From assembly GCA_963829575.1 (NCBI GenBank), contig CAWHJF010000012.1, positions 496,001 to 560,000 on the forward strand: 64,000 nucleotides of DNA. Reading direction: 5' to 3'. The stretch is from KACC-23026 sp963829575. Lineage in GTDB: Bacteria; Bacillota; Bacilli; Bacillales; Sporolactobacillaceae. The notes under the pieces were generated by a model that did no database searches, was not told the origin of the DNA, and was given only the letters and a program-made list of their open reading frames with translations. How positions within the stretch are numbered: position 1 is the first letter of the stretch; every line of letters begins with the position of its first letter. The position numbers and the translations under genes are program-made. Positions 44,247 to 53,136 of this stretch are shown in pieces.

Positions 44247-45857
44247 GTGGCAAAGTATATTTTTGTTACGGGTGGCGTTGTATCATCATTAGGTAAGGGG
44301 ATTACGGCGGCCTCATTGGGTCGTTTACTTAAAAATAGAGGGATCAGCGTGACCATTCAGAAGTTTGATCCATATATCAACGTTGACCCTGGAACGATGA
44401 GCCCGTATCAGCATGGTGAAGTATTTGTAACAGATGATGGAGCGGAAACCGATCTTGACCTTGGCCATTATGAACGTTTTATTGATATTAATTTGAATAA
44501 AAATAGCAACGTGACAACAGGTAAAATTTATTCAAGCGTCATTCGTAAGGAACGTCGCGGAGATTATCTTGGTGGAACCGTTCAGGTCATCCCACATATT
44601 ACAAATGAAATTAAAGACCGCGTCTTTCGTGCAGCCAAAGAAACGCATGCGGATGTGGTGATCACTGAAATTGGTGGAACGGTTGGGGATATCGAGAGCT
44701 TGCCTTTCCTCGAAGCCATTCGTCAGATTAAAAGTGATGTGGGTCGTGAAAACGTGATGTACATTCACTGTACTTTAATTCCTTACCTTAAAGCGGCTGG
44801 CGAAATGAAAACCAAACCTACTCAACACAGCGTTAAAGAACTTCGTAGTCTTGGAATTCAGCCAAATGTGATTGTCGTTCGAACCGAAACCGAAGTTTCT
44901 CAAGATATGAAAGATAAAATTGCGCTTTTCTGTGACATCGATCCAAAAGCCGTGATTGAAGCGCGCGATGCTGAGATTCTTTATCAAGTGCCTCTAGAAC
45001 TCCAAGCTCAACACTTAGATGATATAGTGTGCAACCATCTCCATCTTGAATGCGGACAAGCCGACATGACAGAGTGGACTGAATTGGTGGATCGTGTTTT
45101 AAACTTAACCAAAACCGTGAAGATTGGTTTAGTCGGGAAGTATGTCGATCTTCAAGATGCTTATTTATCGGTGGCTGAAGCGCTTCGTCATGCCGGTTAT
45201 GAATTTGATTCAGATGTTAAAATCAAATGGATTAATTCTGAAAAAGTCAATGCCTCTAATGTGGCGGAACTTTTGTCAGATGTCGACGGCATTTTAGTGC
45301 CCGGTGGATTTGGTGACCGTGGGATTGAAGGTAAAATTGAAGCGATCCGATATTCGAGAGAGAACAATGTGCCATTCCTTGGTATTTGTCTTGGCATGCA
45401 ATTGGCATCGATCGAGTTTGCTCGGAACGTCCTCGGACTTGAGGGTGCGCATTCCGCTGAAATTGCACCTGAAACCGCGTATCCGATTATTGACCTCTTG
45501 CCAGAACAAAAGGAAATTGAAGATATGGGCGGCACGCTTCGTCTTGGTCTTTATCCATGTCGTTTGGAAGAAGGCACAAAAGCGATTGAAGCCTATGGTG
45601 AGCCTGTCATTTATGAAAGACATCGCCATCGCTATGAGTTTAATAATGAATATAGAGAGCAAATGGAAGCAGAAGGGTTTGTATTCTCAGGACTCAGCCC
45701 AGATGGCCGACTTGTGGAGATTATTGAACTCACAGACCATCCATGGTTTGTGGCCTCCCAGTTCCATCCTGAATTCAAATCTCGTCCAACGCGTCCAGAA
45801 CCTTTGTTCCGCAACTTTATCGAAGCGTCACTTAATGTGGCAGTCGTAAATAAATAA
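44247..45857 (+). CDS. pyrG: CTP synthase
   Basis: A 536-residue enzyme aminating UTP to CTP with glutamine. The N-terminal synthetase domain begins KYIFVTGGVVSSLGKGITAA (P-loop); the C-terminal GATase has GGFGDRG, FLGICLGMQLA around 375 with the nucleophile Cys, and QFHPEFKSRP with the catalytic His/Glu. I chose GTG 44247 (AAAGGGGG upstream); the frame is open 27 codons further but without homology. Regulated by the attenuator upstream. Confidence 0.96.
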   Translation: MAKYIFVTGGVVSSLGKGITAASLGRLLKNRGISVTIQKFDPYINVDPGTMSPYQHGEVFVTDDGAETDLDLGHYERFIDINLNKNSNVTTGKIYSSVIRKERRGDYLGGTVQVIPHITNEIKDRVFRAAKETHADVVITEIGGTVGDIESLPFLEAIRQIKSDVGRENVMYIHCTLIPYLKAAGEMKTKPTQHSVKELRSLGIQPNVIVVRTETEVSQDMKDKIALFCDIDPKAVIEARDAEILYQVPLELQAQHLDDIVCNHLHLECGQADMTEWTELVDRVLNLTKTVKIGLVGKYVDLQDAYLSVAEALRHAGYEFDSDVKIKWINSEKVNASNVAELLSDVDGILVPGGFGDRGIEGKIEAIRYSRENNVPFLGICLGMQLASIEFARNVLGLEGAHSAEIAPETAYPIIDLLPEQKEIEDMGGTLRLGLYPCRLEEGTKAIEAYGEPVIYERHRHRYEFNNEYREQMEAEGFVFSGLSPDGRLVEIIELTDHPWFVASQFHPEFKSRPTRPEPLFRNFIEASLNVAVVNK

Positions 45858-45862
45858 ACAAA

Positions 45863-45890
45863 AAGCCCGCCAAATTGGCGGGCTTATTTT
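45863..45890. terminator. Bidirectional terminator between pyrG and ywjG
   Basis: AAGCCCGCCAA and TTGGCGGGCTT form an 11-bp perfect stem with T/A tracts on both sides, shared by converging pyrG and ywjG. Confidence 0.92.
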
Positions 45891-46419
45891 AATCTAAAAG
45901 GCCTTGTTCATCTAAAATTTCCATTGTGGAAAAATAAATCAGGTGATAGAGAAAAAGTTGAGCAAACGCTATAGGATCGCCGATTTTTTGCGAATCGTTA
46001 AATGGGATAAGGGCACCAGAATCAGGAAGAGTCAATTGAACATCCAATTGGTTGTTAAGTCTATCGGGAATGGCCTCAAACCCCTGCAAGATCCCAATAA
46101 CTTGAGAATCCGTGTCAGGAAGGAACTGGAGCGCTTCCGTTTGCTTATCTTTAGAAATCAAAAGAAGCAAGGTATCCATGTTCGAAGGTGGCTTCTGAGC
46201 TTCCTTTCCTCTTTCCCATAGTTTCGTGCTTGGGAGGGCGTTTGCGCTATTGGTGATTTCCTCAACCATAGAAGTGAAAGGTCCTATACCGTGTACATAA
46301 ATCGTGCCGCCCGAAACAATGGTCTGAGCGAGGCGCCGCCCGGTTTCCTCAATAGGCTCATCGTTTAGTTCCGAAAGATTTTCAAAGACACCTCTTAATT
46401 GCGTGATATACATTTTCAT
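45889..46419 (-). CDS. ywjG: YwjG family protein (DUF2529)
   Basis: A 176-residue soluble protein with an SIS-like beginning: LAQTIVSGGTIYVHGIGPFTSM around residues 30-50 resembles a phosphosugar-binding fold. It matches the DUF2529 family found between pyrG and spo0F in Bacillales, here in the same place but on the opposite strand. No enzymatic activity is known to me. Start ATG 46419 follows GGAGG. Confidence 0.85.
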   Translation of the reverse strand: MKMYITQLRGVFENLSELNDEPIEETGRRLAQTIVSGGTIYVHGIGPFTSMVEEITNSANALPSTKLWERGKEAQKPPSNMDTLLLLISKDKQTEALQFLPDTDSQVIGILQGFEAIPDRLNNQLDVQLTLPDSGALIPFNDSQKIGDPIAFAQLFLYHLIYFSTMEILDEQGLLD

Positions 46420-46495
46420 TTGTGTCGACCTCCATAAATGTTCATAATTTGCATCATTTTTTATAGACGATTTGTCATTATTTACCGATAAAAGA

Positions 46496-46520
46496 AGGAA
46501 TTTAGAAACTTAAAGCGAAG
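46496..46520 (+). promoter_or_regulatory. Possible sigma-H promoter of spo0F
   Basis: AGGAATT (46496-46502), 14 bases, GAAG (46517-46520) resembles the sigma-H pattern AGGAWWT...GAAT. spo0F is transcribed by sigma-H in B. subtilis. A hairpin GGACTTATAAAA/TTTTATAGTCC (46532-46562) follows in the leader. No perfect 0A box is visible. Confidence 0.4.
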
Positions 46521-46690
46521 TTACCATAAGGGGACTTATAAAAACCCGAACTTTTATAGTCCATTCTTTTGGAGTATAACATGAATTGTCCTTTTTATAG
46601 ATTTGCTTTTCACATAAGGTATTAATGGTTTTAATTAACTTAAGGGTATACATACTAATTGATATTTATAGTGAGATGAGGCGGGGAAAC

Positions 46691-47059
46691 ATGACAGATC
46701 AAAAAAGTAAATTATTAATCGTGGATGATCAGTTTGGAATTCGAATTTTATTAAACGAAATTTTCCAGAAAGAAGGATATAAAACGTTTCAAGCCGCAAA
46801 TGGTGTCCAGGCGTTGAATCTCGTTCAAAATGAACGCCCGGATCTTGTAATTTTAGATATGAAAATTCCTGGAATGGATGGACTTGAAATCTTAAAACGG
46901 GTGAAAAAACTTGATCAAACCATTAAAGTCATCATAATGACGGCTTATGGAGAGTTAGATATGATCCAGGAAGCGATTGAGAACGGTGCGATTACGCACT
47001 TTTCAAAGCCGTTTGATATCGATGAGATCATCGCAGCGGTCAAAAAAGAAGTCGGCTAA
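46691..47059 (+). CDS. spo0F: Sporulation response regulator Spo0F
   Basis: A 122-residue single receiver domain without an output domain, the relay protein that passes phosphate from sensor kinases to Spo0B. Active-site residues are visible: LLIVDDQFG (acidic pair near 10-11), VILDMKIPGMDG (phospho-Asp near 54), IIMTAYGE (Thr near 82) and HFSKPFD (Lys near 104). Start ATG 46691 follows GGCGGGG; an upstream frame to 46625 is not conserved. Position before fbaA matches B. subtilis. Confidence 0.95.
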   Translation: MTDQKSKLLIVDDQFGIRILLNEIFQKEGYKTFQAANGVQALNLVQNERPDLVILDMKIPGMDGLEILKRVKKLDQTIKVIIMTAYGELDMIQEAIENGAITHFSKPFDIDEIIAAVKKEVG

Positions 47060-47122
47060 ATAGCGACGAAAGAAAACAATTGAGGGGCATGCTTGCGGAA
47101 ATAAAGGTCAGCTCCCCTTTTC

Positions 47123-47158
47123 AGGCCTCCTCTATTATGTCATGAGGGGGCCTCTTTA
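47123..47158 (+). terminator. Terminator of spo0F
   Basis: AGGCCTCCTC pairs with GAGGGGGCCT (one wobble) around an 11-base loop, followed by CTCTTT. Confidence 0.8.
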
Positions 47159-47429
47159 AAAATAGAGGGTTTAGGAAACAAAAACAAGAAAGCCCTTTCA
47201 TTGATTTTACAAGGTTTTTATCACTTTTCACTTCACTTTATGGGAATCTTCTATGCTATAATATGAGGGGCTTGTGAAACTTTATAGAGGCTCTTATCTT
47301 TTATCTATTTAATTTGCAGGGGCTTTTCTTTTAAATTTTGCATGTACATATCTGATCTGTCGAATAATAAAGATCAAACCGTCATGTTTCTTAAAAAACC
47401 CTGTTGCAAAAAATAAGGAGGATTTTGAA
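47159..47429 (+). promoter_or_regulatory. fbaA promoter and leader
   Basis: A -10 TATAAT is at 47257-47262; the -35 is weak. In the leader TTTGCAGGG (about 47311) can pair with CCCTGTTGCAAA (about 47399-47410), which ends just before the AAGGAGG ribosome site. No known riboswitch class is recognised. Confidence 0.5.
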
Positions 47430-48293
47430 ATGCCAATTGTTTCAATGACAGAAATGTTAAACAAAGCTCGAAAAGAGCATTACGCTGTAGGGCAATTCAA
47501 CATTAACAACCTTGAGTTTACTCAAGCGATTTTACTAGCTGCTCAAGAAGAAAAATCTCCTGTAATTTTGGGTGTTTCTGAAGGTGCCGCACGTTACATG
47601 GGTGGGTTTAAATTTGTGGTCGCTATGGTCGAGGCGCTCGTTGAAGAGTATAACGTGACAGTACCGGTTGCGATTCATTTAGACCATGGCTCTTCTTTTG
47701 AAAAATGTATGCAAGCTATTAACGCTGGTTTTACTTCCGTTATGATCGATGGTTCACACTATCCGCTTGAAGAAAACATTGCTTTAACTAAGAAAGTTGT
47801 GGAAGCCGCTCATGCAGTGGGTGTATCCGTCGAAGCTGAACTTGGCCGTATTGGTGGACAAGAAGATGACCTCGTGGTAGACGATGCGGAAGCCGCATAT
47901 GCAATCCCTTCTGAGTGTAAGCAATTGATTGACGAAACAGGCGTAGATTGCTTTGCGCCAGCACTCGGTTCTGTTCATGGTCCTTACAAAGGCGAACCAA
48001 ACCTTGGTTTTAACCGCATGGAAGAAATCAAAAACTTAACAGGTGTGCCACTCGTACTTCATGGGGGTACAGGAATTCCAACTAAAGACATCACGCGTGC
48101 GATTGAACTTGGACACGCTAAGATCAATGTCAACACGGAAAACCAAATTTCTTCTGCAAAAACGGTTCGCGAAGTTTTGGCAGCGAATCCAGATGTTTAT
48201 GATCCAAGAAAATATCTTGGACCAGCACGCGATACGATTAAAGAAACAGTAATTGGTAAAATGAGAGAATTCGGTTCCTCAAATAAAGCCTAA
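47430..48293 (+). CDS. fbaA: Class II fructose-bisphosphate aldolase
   Basis: A 287-residue zinc aldolase of glycolysis/gluconeogenesis. HLDHGSSFEKC around residue 80 holds the catalytic Asp and a zinc His; SVMIDGSHYPLEENI, EAELGRIGGQEDD around 132-144, and LVLHGGTGIP around 207 are class II hallmarks. Start ATG 47430 follows AAGGAGG. The transaldolase-like gene tal that follows fbaA in B. subtilis is missing here. Confidence 0.96.
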   Translation: MPIVSMTEMLNKARKEHYAVGQFNINNLEFTQAILLAAQEEKSPVILGVSEGAARYMGGFKFVVAMVEALVEEYNVTVPVAIHLDHGSSFEKCMQAINAGFTSVMIDGSHYPLEENIALTKKVVEAAHAVGVSVEAELGRIGGQEDDLVVDDAEAAYAIPSECKQLIDETGVDCFAPALGSVHGPYKGEPNLGFNRMEEIKNLTGVPLVLHGGTGIPTKDITRAIELGHAKINVNTENQISSAKTVREVLAANPDVYDPRKYLGPARDTIKETVIGKMREFGSSNKA

Positions 48294-48301
48294 TTGTATA
48301 C

Positions 48302-48345
48302 ATCATTCAGTGGGGGAAACCCTGCTGAATGATTTATTTCTTTTT
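48302..48345 (+). terminator. Terminator of fbaA
   Basis: ATCATTCAG pairs with CTGAATGAT with inner GGG/CCC pairs, followed by TTATTTCTTTTTT. Confidence 0.85.
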
Positions 48346-48707
48346 TCACTGGTTTATACGGTGTGGATTATTTATAATATGGGATATGTGCGTAATCGTT
48401 TTGGGCTGGTAAGCGTGGCTTGCCCTGTCTCGCGTGTTTGACAGTTCTTAAGAAAACCGTTGTTTTAGCAGAAAACCACGATTTTCTTAAGAAATGATAA
48501 AGTTCAAAATTTCTTAAAAGGAACCGTCTAAAAAAATAGTTGAAATTCGAACTCATTATATAGGGGTTCCATCGCATAACGTTTTCAAGATTTTGTCGAA
48601 AAATCCCGGTTTTACAGTTTTTATACATTATTTTTATGTAGAATGAAAAGACTAAGTAAAAAAAGTCGTTTTATATCCACTCGGCTGTTCGTGTAAAGGA
48701 GTCAATC
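48346..48707. other. Intergenic region fbaA/murA with a 12-bp inverted repeat
   Basis: TTCTTAAGAAAA (48445-48456) and TTTTCTTAAGAA (48482-48493) are a perfect inverted repeat 25 bases apart; each arm contains the palindrome TTCTTAAGAA. A third, partial TTTCTTAA is at about 48518. This looks like an operator rather than a terminator. A minus-strand frame of 86 codons over it is not convincing. Confidence 0.6.
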
Positions 48708-50000
48708 ATGGAGAAATTACTAATCGAAGGCGGTCATCGCCTCAATGGAACCATCCAAGTCAGCGGTGCGAAAAATAGTGCAGTGGCACTTATTCCAGCA
48801 GCTATTTTAGCTAATTCAACAGTTATTATTGACCAATTGCCTGATATTTCTGACGTCCACTTGTTAAGCAAACTTTTAGAGGAAATTGGTGGAGAAGTTA
48901 GTTTCGAATCCAATACCCTTACTGTTGACCCTTCGAATATGGTTTCTATGCCTCTTCCTAATGGTCGGGTCAAAAAATTGCGAGCCTCTTACTATATAAT
49001 GGGAGCGATGCTCGGCCGTTTCAAAAAAGCGGTTGTCGGCCTACCTGGGGGCTGTAATTTAGGTCCGCGTCCAATTGACCAACATATTAAGGGATTTGAA
49101 GCCCTTGGTGCCAAAGTCACGAATGAACAAGGTGCGATTTATTTGAGAGCGGATGAGCTCGTAGGTGCCCGGATTTACTTAGATGTTGTGAGCGTTGGAG
49201 CGACTATTAATATAATGCTTGCTGCCGTTCGAGCAAAAGGGCAAACCATTATCGAGAATGCCGCCAAAGAACCTGAAATTATTGATGTCGCAACTTTACT
49301 TACAAGCATGGGTGCGCGGATCAAGGGCGCTGGAACAGATGTCATTCGGATTGACGGGGTTGAAGAACTCCACGGCTGCCGTCATTCGATTATTCCTGAT
49401 CGCATTGAAGCCGGAACCTATATGATTCTCGCTGCGGCTAGTGGAGAACGCGTATTAATTGATAATGTCATTCCACAGCACGTGGAATCCCTAACCGCGA
49501 AACTTCGCGAAATGGGCGTCCCAGTTGAAACATTCGATGATCAAATTCTAATTTCTAGAGAGGATCAAGGGTTCAAGAAGTCGGATGTAAAAACCCTTGT
49601 TTACCCAGGGTTTCCTACCGATCTTCAACAGCCTTTTACCACGCTGTTGACTCAAGCCACAGGCACGAGTCTTGTGACGGACACCATTTACGGAGCGCGC
49701 TTTAAGCATATTGACGAACTCCGCAGAATGGGTGCCGATGTAAAAGTGGAAGGCAGTTCAGCTATTATTACAGGGCCAACTCGTCTTCAAGGGGCGAGAG
49801 TGCGCGCAACGGATTTAAGAGCAGGTGCTGCTTTAGTTGTTGCGGGCACAATGGCAGAAGGTATTACTGAAATCGTAGGACTTGAGCATATTGATCGTGG
49901 CTATAGTAAAATGGTTGAAAAGCTTCAGGGGATCGGAGCTAAGATTTGGCGTGCCCCTCTTGAGGCCCATGAGCGTGAAGAAGTAACGATCAGCGATTGA
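48708..50000 (+). CDS. murA: UDP-N-acetylglucosamine 1-carboxyvinyltransferase (second MurA type)
   Basis: A 430-residue EPSP-synthase-fold enzyme starting peptidoglycan precursor synthesis by adding enolpyruvate to UDP-GlcNAc. SGAKNSAVALIPAAIL near residue 18 binds substrate; VGLPGGCNLGPRPIDQH around 110-125 contains the Cys attacked by fosfomycin. Position between fbaA and rho corresponds to B. subtilis murAB (murZ), so the main murA likely lies near atp elsewhere (inference). Start ATG 48708 follows AAAGGAG. Confidence 0.94.
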   Translation: MEKLLIEGGHRLNGTIQVSGAKNSAVALIPAAILANSTVIIDQLPDISDVHLLSKLLEEIGGEVSFESNTLTVDPSNMVSMPLPNGRVKKLRASYYIMGAMLGRFKKAVVGLPGGCNLGPRPIDQHIKGFEALGAKVTNEQGAIYLRADELVGARIYLDVVSVGATINIMLAAVRAKGQTIIENAAKEPEIIDVATLLTSMGARIKGAGTDVIRIDGVEELHGCRHSIIPDRIEAGTYMILAAASGERVLIDNVIPQHVESLTAKLREMGVPVETFDDQILISREDQGFKKSDVKTLVYPGFPTDLQQPFTTLLTQATGTSLVTDTIYGARFKHIDELRRMGADVKVEGSSAIITGPTRLQGARVRATDLRAGAALVVAGTMAEGITEIVGLEHIDRGYSKMVEKLQGIGAKIWRAPLEAHEREEVTISD

Positions 50001-50031
50001 TGGCTTAAATTTGAACAATTTTGTGTGTGAA

Positions 50032-50069
50032 TTTCAAGACAGCCTATGACGCATAGGCTGTCTTGAAAT
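50032..50069 (+). terminator. Terminator of murA overlapping the rho promoter
   Basis: TTTCAAGACAGCCTATG pairs perfectly with CATAGGCTGTCTTGAAA around ACG: a 17-bp stem. Its right arm contains the TTGAAA -35 box of the rho promoter. Confidence 0.88.
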
Positions 50070-50091
50070 GTTCTAATAATAAGCGTATAAT
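50063..50091 (+). promoter_or_regulatory. Sigma-A promoter of rho
   Basis: TTGAAA (50063-50068), 17 bases, TATAAT (50086-50091). The leader of about 205 bases (50099-50304) is rich in C and T and poor in G between 50142 and 50270, like a Rho utilisation site. Confidence 0.8.
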
Positions 50092-50304
50092 TAATCGGCA
50101 TAGAGAGTTTTCATGAATAGGTACGGAAGATTGAATTGGTTTTCACCTTCTCCGGTTACTCAAGTTTAAACACCTGGGACACAGTAGGGGCCATCTTCAT
50201 CCCTCTTTCTCTTCATTTTTTACTTCGCCATTTCCCACAAACTAAAGGCACACAAAAACCCAAGATTGTTAAATGGCAAAAACTAAATAAAGTGTGGTGG
50301 CATA

Positions 50305-51567
50305 ATGGGAGTTACATTATCCGAGTTAGAAAATATGAAACTTAAAGATTTGTACCAACTTGCCCGAAATTATAAAGTTTCTTATTACGGCAAATTGACG
50401 AAACGTGAGCTCGTTTTTGCTATTTTAAAAGCCCAAGCCGAAAAAGATGGCTTCTCTTTCATGGAAGGGGTATTGGAGATCATTCCATCAGAGGGTTTCG
50501 GGTTTCTGCGTCCGATTAACTATTCGCCGAGTTCGGAAGACATCTACATTTCGGCGTCACAAATCAGACGATTTGATCTTCGGAATGGAGACAAAGTTTC
50601 AGGAAAAGTGCGCCCTCCTAAGGAAAATGAGCGCTACTACGGGCTTCTTCATGTTGAAGCGGTGAACGGAGAAGATCCAGATACGGCAAAAGAACGGGTT
50701 CATTTTCCTGCGTTAACGCCGCTTTATCCAGATGTCAAAATGACGCTTGAGGTAAACGAAAAGAACCTGTCCACGCGTCTGATGGACATCATTGCACCGG
50801 TTGGCTTTGGACAACGTGGATTAATCGTCGCACCGCCTAAAGCTGGGAAGACCATGCTTTTAAAAGAGATCGCCAATAGCATTGCGACTAATCATCCAGA
50901 TGTGGAATTAATTGTGCTTCTTGTGGATGAACGGCCGGAAGAAGTGACCGATATCGAGCGCTCAGTAAAAGGAGATGTTGTAAGCTCGACCTTTGATGAG
51001 GTGCCAGAAAATCACATTAAGGTGTCTGAGTTGGTACTTGAACGGGCGATGCGTCTAGTTGAGCACAAGCGCGACGTCGTCATTTTAATGGACAGTATCA
51101 CACGCTTAGCGCGTGCCTATAACTTAGTCATTCCGCCAAGTGGCCGTACGCTTTCTGGGGGGATTGACCCCGCTGCGTTTCACCGTCCAAAACGATTCTT
51201 TGGGGCTGCCCGGAACATTGAAGAAGGTGGAAGCTTAACGATTCTCGCAACCGCATTAATCGATACGGGGTCGCGGATGGACGATGTCATTTATGAAGAG
51301 TTCAAAGGAACGGGTAACATGGAACTTCATCTCGATCGTAAGCTTGCGGAACGCCGAATCTTCCCAGCGATTGATATTCGTCGCTCGGGTACACGTAAAG
51401 AAGAATTGCTCATTGATAAAGAACATTTGGATACGCTATGGGCGATTCGGAAAACGATGGATGATTCATCCGACTTTGTAGAGCATTTCTTTAAGCGGCT
51501 TAGAAAAACAAAGAATAATCAAGAATTCTTTGATCTGTTTGATAAAGAGAAAAACGGGGCATCCTAA
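50305..51567 (+). CDS. rho: Transcription termination factor Rho
   Basis: A 420-residue hexameric RNA helicase. N-terminal Rho-N and cold-shock-like RNA-binding domain (FGFLRP, residues about 55-125); Walker A APPKAGKTMLLKEIAN around 172; Walker B VVILMDSITRLARAYN around 255; the Q-loop/R-loop region SGGIDPAAFHRPKRFFGAAR follows. It is short of inserts, like other Bacillus Rho proteins. Start ATG 50305 with a weak GTGGTGG site, which together with the long leader suggests regulated expression. Confidence 0.95.
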   Translation: MGVTLSELENMKLKDLYQLARNYKVSYYGKLTKRELVFAILKAQAEKDGFSFMEGVLEIIPSEGFGFLRPINYSPSSEDIYISASQIRRFDLRNGDKVSGKVRPPKENERYYGLLHVEAVNGEDPDTAKERVHFPALTPLYPDVKMTLEVNEKNLSTRLMDIIAPVGFGQRGLIVAPPKAGKTMLLKEIANSIATNHPDVELIVLLVDERPEEVTDIERSVKGDVVSSTFDEVPENHIKVSELVLERAMRLVEHKRDVVILMDSITRLARAYNLVIPPSGRTLSGGIDPAAFHRPKRFFGAARNIEEGGSLTILATALIDTGSRMDDVIYEEFKGTGNMELHLDRKLAERRIFPAIDIRRSGTRKEELLIDKEHLDTLWAIRKTMDDSSDFVEHFFKRLRKTKNNQEFFDLFDKEKNGAS

Positions 51568-51692
51568 AAGGAGAATTTTCCATTAGTCGATCTGATAAGA
51601 AGACTTGCAAAAGTAGGATGACCTTGTTATAATGAACCTCGATGTTAACTCTGGTGCTGCAAAAGGACCAGGGCAAAAAGGAGCTGAAAGTG

Positions 51693-51896
51693 ATGAAAGC
51701 AGAAATTCATCCAAGTTATAATAAAGTTAAAGTGATCTGTTCTTGTGGTAATGAATTCGAAACTGGCTCGACAGTAGAAGGCCCAATTCGAGTAGAGGTT
51801 TGCTCCGAATGCCACCCATTCTACACAGGACGTCAACGCTTTGCTGAAGCCGGCGGACGTGTCGATCGCTTTAAGAAGAAATACAATATGAAATAA
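51693..51896 (+). CDS. rpmE: Ribosomal protein L31 (zinc form)
   Basis: A 67-residue L31. The zinc ligands of the C+ form are present: ICSCG near residue 16 and VCSECHPFYTGRQRF near 36. MKAEIHPSY is the usual N-terminus. Start ATG 51693 is preceded by AAAGGAG; the frame extends 17 codons upstream without homology. Downstream of rho, as in B. subtilis. Confidence 0.94.
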   Translation: MKAEIHPSYNKVKVICSCGNEFETGSTVEGPIRVEVCSECHPFYTGRQRFAEAGGRVDRFKKKYNMK

Positions 51897-51906
51897 GCAT
51901 TCAAAA

Positions 51907-51934
51907 AACAAGGGGAATTCACCCTTGTTTTTTT
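51907..51934 (+). terminator. Terminator of rpmE
   Basis: AACAAGGG pairs with CCCTTGTT followed by T6 and further T residues, 10 bases after the stop. Confidence 0.88.
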
Positions 51935-51990
51935 CTTTTTTGAATGGTTTATATTTTTTGTGAATGATTGCGATAGGTTTATGGCGTACT

Positions 51991-52156
51991 AACGAAAATA
52001 CCTGAGGTTCGGAGCACAACACATAATGAGTGTTCCTCAGCGCCGCTTACTCAAGAAGCGTAACCTAGAGGCCTGAGGGAGTAGCAAGCCAGGCTCGCGG
52101 ATTGCCCGCGACAAGAGCGAGGGTATTTTCGCATAAGTAAGTTTACGAAAACAGCC
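51991..52156. repeat. Dispersed intergenic repeat, copy R2
   Basis: The longest copy of the R1/R2/R3 family (166 bases). It is bounded by the inverted ends CGAAAATACCT (about 51993) and AGGGTATTTTCG (about 52121), and contains 25 bases identical to R1 (52083-52107). It fills most of the gap between rpmE and tdk. No coding capacity; a small non-autonomous element or an intergenic palindromic repeat. Confidence 0.8.
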
Positions 52157-52246
52157 ATTAAATAATAGACAAAATTTGTGGGTTTTATCGAAACGTCTCG
52201 AATGGTAGGATAATGACATAGAGTTTTTAAAAAAGGGGAACGAACC

Positions 52247-52858
52247 ATGGCATTAAAATCTGGACAAGTTGAAGTCATTTGCGGAAGTATGTATTCTGGA
52301 AAATCTGAAGAATTAATTCGGCGCGTTCGACGCGCGAAATATGGAAAGAAACAGATCCAAGTCTTTAAACCCTCCATCGATAACCGATACAGTGAAGAAT
52401 CAGTCGTTTCACATGACGGGGAATCCGTTAAGGCGACACCGATTCACGCCCCTCGGGAAATCTTTACACATCTTCTTCCGAATACAGACGTCGTCGCGAT
52501 CGATGAAGCGCAATTTTTTGATAGCACGCTCATCTCAGTGATCCAAGACCTTGCTAATAAGGGGATTCGAGTTCTTGCAGCAGGTCTTGATACGGATTTT
52601 AGAGGCGAGGCGTTTGAGCCGATGCCAGAGCTCATGGCAGAGGCTGACTTTGTGACAAAACTGAACGCGATCTGTGTCGTTTGTGGCGAAACCGCTAGTC
52701 GAACCCAGCGGTTGGTGAACGGTCAACCTGCTCATTATCACGATCCGATCATCCAAGTCGGTGCGAAAGAGGCCTATGAAGCGCGCTGCAGAAGCTGCCA
52801 TGACGTACCAGGCCGACCAACTCCCGCAACTGTTTCAGTGTCGTTAACTGAGGTTTAA
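52247..52858 (+). CDS. tdk: Thymidine kinase
   Basis: A 203-residue type II thymidine kinase of the salvage pathway. P-loop GSMYSGKSEELIRR near residue 10-25, DEAQFFD around 87 with the catalytic Glu, and a zinc site from CVVCGE (about 144) and CRSCHDVPG (about 183). Start ATG 52247 follows AAAAGGGG. rpmE-tdk-prfA-prmC order is as in B. subtilis. Confidence 0.96.
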   Translation: MALKSGQVEVICGSMYSGKSEELIRRVRRAKYGKKQIQVFKPSIDNRYSEESVVSHDGESVKATPIHAPREIFTHLLPNTDVVAIDEAQFFDSTLISVIQDLANKGIRVLAAGLDTDFRGEAFEPMPELMAEADFVTKLNAICVVCGETASRTQRLVNGQPAHYHDPIIQVGAKEAYEARCRSCHDVPGRPTPATVSVSLTEV

Positions 52859-53004
52859 TCATTCGATTTGAGTGTTGATATTATTATATGAATCGTTTAG
52901 AAGCATTTCTAAAAAAAGTCGGAAACCACACGTTTACTCGTGAGTTTTTGACCTTTTTGTAGCGACTATAATATAATAAAGACAGACAGAGTTAACACAC
53001 GATG

Positions 53005-53031
53005 AACGCCGATTTTAGATCGGCGTTTTTT
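53005..53031 (+). terminator. Terminator between tdk and prfA
   Basis: AACGCCGAT pairs with ATCGGCGTT around a 3- to 4-base loop, followed by T6. Confidence 0.9.
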
Positions 53032-53136
53032 ACACGATTTGAAAGACCCTTGTTGGTTCGTTTTGAGCAGTGGTCTTCAAGTCTAGTGTCAAAAATAGCA
53101 TCTGGTATGGCCTAGATGATCCCGAGGTGAACGAGA

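Noticed and set aside
48368..48628. 86-codon minus-strand frame between fbaA and murA
   Set aside because: AT-rich composition, no Shine-Dalgarno, spans an inverted repeat; no recognisable family.
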